Assembly (NCBI RefSeq): GCF_001187905.1
Contig: NZ_LGIS01000030.1
Span: 186,001-250,000 of the forward strand
Length of the DNA stretch: 64,000 bases
Direction of reading: 5' to 3'
From: Pantoea sp. RIT-PI-b
Lineage (GTDB): Bacteria > Pseudomonadota > Gammaproteobacteria > Enterobacterales > Enterobacteriaceae
A model generated the notes under the pieces. That model had not been told where the DNA came from. It saw only the letters and a list, made by a program, of their open reading frames with translations, and searched no databases. The position numbers and the translations under genes were made by a program. How positions within the stretch are numbered: the first letter of the stretch is position 1; each line of letters starts with the position of its first letter. Shown piece after piece: positions 61,087 to 64,000 of this stretch.

Positions 61087-61113
61087 AAAAAAAAGCCGAC
61101 TCTCTGGCCGGCT
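61087..61113 (-). terminator. Terminator/attenuator between upp and uraA
   Basis: On the minus strand AGCCGGC / GTCGGCT (7 bp, one G-T) is followed by eight T, directly after the upp stop. It should reduce read-through from upp into uraA. Confidence 0.8.
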
Positions 61114-61120
61114 GCTTTCT

Positions 61121-61747
61121 TTATTTGGTTCCGAAAATCTTGTCGCCCGCATCGCCGAGCCCGGGGATGATGTATCCCTTTTCGTTCAATCCCTGATCGA
61201 CAGATGCAGTGTACAGCTCCACATCCGGATGCGCTTTTTCTAAAGCCGCAATCCCTTCTGGCGCGGCCACCAGCACCAGCACCTTAATACTGGTACAACC
61301 GGCTTTCTTCAGCAGATCGATGGTGGCAATCATCGAACCACCGGTTGCCAGCATCGGATCGACCACCAGCGCCAGGCGCTCTTCAATGTTCGATACCAGC
61401 TTCTGGAAATAGGGTACCGGCTCCAGCGTCTCTTCATCACGATACACACCGACCACGCTGATACGCGCGCTCGGTACGTGCTCGAGCACCCCTTCCATCA
61501 TGCCGAGGCCAGCACGCAGAATCGGAACAACGGTGATTTTTTTACCTTTGATCTGATCGATTTCGACCGGACCGTTCCAGCCTTCGATGGTGACGCGCTC
61601 GGTTTCCAGATCGGCGGTGGCTTCATAGGTCAGCAAGCTGCCCACTTCCGAGGCCAGCTCGCGGAAACGCTTGGTGCTGATATCATGCTCACGCATCAGG
61701 CCCAGTTTATGTTTGACCAGCGGGTGTTTGACTTCCACGATCTTCAT
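61121..61747 (-). CDS. upp: Uracil phosphoribosyltransferase
   Basis: A 208-residue salvage enzyme making UMP from uracil and PRPP. PRPP loop DPMLATGGSM, uracil site near GLGDAGDKIFGT at the C-terminus, and VPILRAGLGM are all present; length as in E. coli. GGGAGAA ribosome site. Followed by uraA. Confidence 0.97.
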   Translation of the reverse strand: MKIVEVKHPLVKHKLGLMREHDISTKRFRELASEVGSLLTYEATADLETERVTIEGWNGPVEIDQIKGKKITVVPILRAGLGMMEGVLEHVPSARISVVGVYRDEETLEPVPYFQKLVSNIEERLALVVDPMLATGGSMIATIDLLKKAGCTSIKVLVLVAAPEGIAALEKAHPDVELYTASVDQGLNEKGYIIPGLGDAGDKIFGTK

Positions 61748-61910
61748 GATTGTTCTCCCGGAATTGAGTTGAGCTAAAAAAAAATCGCCGGATTATACCG
61801 CCTTTTCGCCGCCGCGCCACATGTCATCGGTCAATGGCTTGCCTGAATCAGCTCAAGAGTAAGGATTGGCGAAAATCTGACGCTGTGCAAAGGCAGCGTG
61901 AGATGGGACT

Positions 61911-61926
61911 CGCAAACGTTTGCCTG
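61911..61926. promoter_or_regulatory. PurR operator of purMN
   Basis: CGCAAACGTTTGCCTG contains the perfect 12-base palindrome GCAAACGTTTGC, the PurR core. A TAGAAT -10-like element follows at 61933-61938, so the operator overlaps the promoter -35 zone as in E. coli purMN. Confidence 0.9.
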
Positions 61927-61988
61927 CGCTGTTAGAATTGCCGCGCTTAATTTTTGCCACCAACCGCAACTCGCGTGGGGATTCCGCA

Positions 61989-63029
61989 GTGACCGACAAA
62001 ACCTCTCTCAGCTACAAAGACGCCGGTGTTGATATCGATGCTGGTAACGATCTGGTTGACCGTATTAAAGGCGTAGTGAAAAAAACTCGCCGCCCGGAAG
62101 TGATGGGTGGATTGGGTGGATTCGGCGCGCTCTGTGCGCTGCCGCAGAAGTACCGCGAGCCTGTGCTGGTCTCCGGAACCGATGGCGTCGGCACCAAGCT
62201 GCGTCTGGCGATGGATCTCAAACGCCATGACAGCATCGGCATCGATCTGGTTGCGATGTGTGTCAACGACCTGATCGTGCAAGGTGCAGAGCCGCTGTTC
62301 TTCCTCGATTATTACGCGACCGGCAAGCTGGATGTAGACACGGCTTCCTCGGTGATCACCGGCATTGCCGAAGGCTGCTTGCAGTCTGGCTGTGCGCTGG
62401 TGGGCGGCGAAACCGCTGAAATGCCTGGCATGTACCACGGCGAAGATTACGACGTGGCCGGTTTCTGCGTCGGCGTGGTGGAAAAATCAGAAATCATCGA
62501 CGGTTCGAAAGTGCAGGACGGTGACGTGCTGATCGCGCTGGGTTCCAGCGGCCCACACTCGAACGGTTACTCGCTGGTGCGCAAGATTCTGGAAGTCAGC
62601 CAGACCGATCCTGAAACCAAGCTGCTGGAAGGCAAATCATTGGCCGATCACCTGCTGGCGCCGACCCGCATCTACGTGAAAAACATCCTTAGCCTGATTG
62701 AACAGGTTGATGTGCATGCGATTTCACATCTGACTGGCGGCGGCTTCTGGGAAAATATCCCACGCGTATTGCCAGACAATACTCAGGCCGTGCTGGAAGA
62801 GAGCAGCTGGCAGTGGCCTGCGGTATTCACCTGGATGCAGCAAGCGGGTAATGTTAGCCGCTTTGAAATGTACCGCACCTTTAACTGCGGCGTGGGCATG
62901 GTGATTGCGCTGAGCCCGGCAGACGCAGATAAAGCGGTGCAACTGATGAGTGACGCTGGCGAAAAGGCGTGGAAAATCGGTGTGATTAAAGCGTCTGATG
63001 CTGAAGAGCGTGTGGTTATCAACCCATGA
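61989..63029 (+). CDS. purM: Phosphoribosylformylglycinamidine cyclo-ligase
   Basis: A 346-residue ATP-dependent enzyme making aminoimidazole ribonucleotide (AIR). Start at GTG 61989 gives MTDKTSLSYKDAGVDIDAG as in E. coli (345); an earlier in-frame start at 61920 lies inside the PurR operator and is rejected. Motifs: GTDGVGTKL, CVNDLIVQGAEPLFFLDYYA, GGETAEMPGMY, HLTGGGFWENIPRVLP. Overlaps purN by 4 bases. Confidence 0.97.
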   Translation: MTDKTSLSYKDAGVDIDAGNDLVDRIKGVVKKTRRPEVMGGLGGFGALCALPQKYREPVLVSGTDGVGTKLRLAMDLKRHDSIGIDLVAMCVNDLIVQGAEPLFFLDYYATGKLDVDTASSVITGIAEGCLQSGCALVGGETAEMPGMYHGEDYDVAGFCVGVVEKSEIIDGSKVQDGDVLIALGSSGPHSNGYSLVRKILEVSQTDPETKLLEGKSLADHLLAPTRIYVKNILSLIEQVDVHAISHLTGGGFWENIPRVLPDNTQAVLEESSWQWPAVFTWMQQAGNVSRFEMYRTFNCGVGMVIALSPADADKAVQLMSDAGEKAWKIGVIKASDAEERVVINP

Positions 63030-63664
63030 AAAAACTGGTTGTACTGATCTCCGGCAACGGAAGCAATCTTCAGTCCATCCTAGACGCCTGCGCAAGCGGG
63101 CGTATTAACGGCAGCGTCGCTGCCGTTTTCAGTAATAAAGCCAGCGCCTACGGTTTGACGCGTGCGCGGGAAGCCGATGTCGCGCAGCATGCGTTAGCCG
63201 CCAGTGATTTTGCCGACCGTGCAGCCTTCGATCGCCAGCTCATGCAGGAGATTGACGCGTACGCACCGGATTTGGTGGTGTTGGCCGGCTATATGCGCAT
63301 CCTCAGCAGCGCTTTTGTCGCGCACTATCACGATCGTTTGGTGAATATCCATCCGTCGCTATTGCCGAAATATCCGGGCTTGCATACCCATCGGCAGGCG
63401 CTGGAAAACGGCGACGAGGAGCATGGCACCTCGGTGCATTTTGTGACTGACGAGCTTGATGGCGGACCGATTATTTTGCAGGCGCGCGTGCCGGTGTTTG
63501 CAGGCGACAGCGAAGATGAGATCAGCGCGCGCGTACAGCATCAGGAACACGCGATTTATCCGCTGGTGATCAGCTGGTTTGTCGATGGGCGTTTGCAGAT
63601 GCGCGAGGGTAAAGCGTGGTTGGATGGTGAACCATTGCCGCCGCAGGGTTACGCCCACGACTGA
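63026..63664 (+). CDS. purN: Phosphoribosylglycinamide formyltransferase
   Basis: A 212-residue enzyme transferring a formyl group from 10-formyl-THF to GAR. Motifs: ISGNGSNLQSI, the catalytic NIHPSLLPKYPGLHTH (Asn, His) and TDELDGGPII (Asp). Same length as E. coli PurN. Translationally coupled to purM (ATGA). Confidence 0.97.
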   Translation: MKKLVVLISGNGSNLQSILDACASGRINGSVAAVFSNKASAYGLTRAREADVAQHALAASDFADRAAFDRQLMQEIDAYAPDLVVLAGYMRILSSAFVAHYHDRLVNIHPSLLPKYPGLHTHRQALENGDEEHGTSVHFVTDELDGGPIILQARVPVFAGDSEDEISARVQHQEHAIYPLVISWFVDGRLQMREGKAWLDGEPLPPQGYAHD

Positions 63665-63670
63665 TTTCCC

Positions 63671-63787
63671 CGTCATACTTTAAGTTTCAGGAGCGTTGGC
63701 TTCTCTTGCTCATCCCAGTCACTTACTGATGTAAGCTGCTGGGGATTCTCAAGCTTGCCGCCTTCCTGAAACTTGAATTATTTAGGG
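63671..63787. repeat. About 117-base imperfect palindromic element after purN
   Basis: Outer arms AAGTTTCAGGA (63682-63692) and TCCTGAAACTT (63764-63774) match perfectly; an inner hairpin CCCAG-ACTTAC / GTAAG-CTGGG lies at 63714-63743. It fills the gap between converging purN and the pstB-like gene. I recall similar palindromes as dispersed repeats in Serratia, Yersinia and Pectobacterium, unverified. No other copy is in this window. Confidence 0.65.
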
Positions 63788-63809
63788 GAGCGGTTTCGAC
63801 AAAACGTCA

Positions 63810-64000
63810 TCAACCAAACCTTCCCGTAATGTAATCTTCGGTGCGTCGCGCTTTTGGCGAGGTGAAGATACGATCGGTTTCATCAAACTCCACCAGCTGG
63901 CCGTTGTGCATAAACGCGGTGAAATCTGACACGCGCGCCGCCTGCTGCATATTATGCGTCACCAGCACCAGCGTGAAATGCTGCTTCAGCGTGGTCATCA
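63810..64000 (-). CDS. pstB: Phosphate ABC transporter ATPase PstB-like, C-terminal end only
   Basis: The window edge cuts this gene. The last 63 residues match the end of PstB: LVTHNMQQAARVSD with the switch His, TAFMHNGQLVEFDETDRIF, and the hallmark tail RTEDYITGRFG. PstB powers high-affinity phosphate uptake. E. coli has ppk after purN, so a pst gene here is a different neighbourhood and could belong to a second pst set. Confidence 0.82.
   Translation of the reverse strand, partial: MTTLKQHFTLVLVTHNMQQAARVSDFTAFMHNGQLVEFDETDRIFTSPKARRTEDYITGRFG

Overview
The window is chromosomal DNA of an enterobacterium, most likely from the Erwiniaceae (Pantoea/Erwinia/Mixta group). Almost every core gene has a close Escherichia coli counterpart in the same relative order as the E. 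coli crr-to-purN segment: crr, cysM-cysAWTP, yfeY-yfeZ-ypeA, amiA-hemF, maeB, talA-tktB, ypfG, nudK, narQ, acrD, ypfM, yffB-dapE-ypfN, ypfH, tmcA-ypfJ, purC, bamC-dapA, gcvR-bcp, perM, bepA-yfgD, hda, uraA-upp, purM-purN. The genus is an inference from gene content and style; no rRNA or tRNA gene is present to settle it. I see no complete insertion sequence, phage, CRISPR array or plasmid gene.

Layout. 1-3.8 kb: end of the PTS operon (ptsI tail, crr), an extra OmpR-type two-component pair, and cysM. 3.9-7.7 kb: the cysPTWA sulfate/thiosulfate importer. 7.9-18.9 kb: envelope and housekeeping genes (yfeY, yfeZ, ypeA, amiA, hemF), malic enzyme, the non-oxidative pentose-phosphate pair talA-tktB, and an ampH homologue. 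20-28.5 kb: a lineage-specific eight-gene sugar operon (DeoR-type regulator, ABC importer with two permeases, AlsE-type epimerase, ROK kinase, PfkB kinase) that fits import and catabolism of D-allulose or a close relative. 29.3-38.4 kb: a nitrate respiration block with napFDABC, ansP, a DUF1471 gene, and the nitrate sensor-regulator pair narQ-narP side by side. 38.6-53 kb: acrD, lysine/peptidoglycan precursor genes (dapE, dapA), tmcA, purC, bamC, gcvR, bcp, perM. 53.2-56.5 kb: an accessory patch with a membrane diguanylate cyclase and two tandem membrane-anchored DsrE-like proteins of unknown function. 57-64 kb: bepA, yfgD, hda (read from a CTG start), uraA-upp, purM-purN behind a clear PurR box, and the end of a pstB-like gene cut by the window edge.

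Compared with the E. coli order (from memory), the differences sit at a few junctions: the two-component pair after crr, loss of eut genes between hemF and maeB, ampH plus the sugar operon around ypfG, nap and ansP before narQ, and the cyclase/DsrE patch between perM and bepA.

The intergenic DNA carries a family of short palindromes with a GTAG foot (REP/BIME-like). They appear at about nine loci, often as inverted pairs between converging genes, with paired base changes that keep the hairpin. One copy also forms the purC terminator and another lies between narQ and narP. The best candidates for something little described are this repeat family, the tandem DsrE pair, and the allulose-type operon with its operator cluster.
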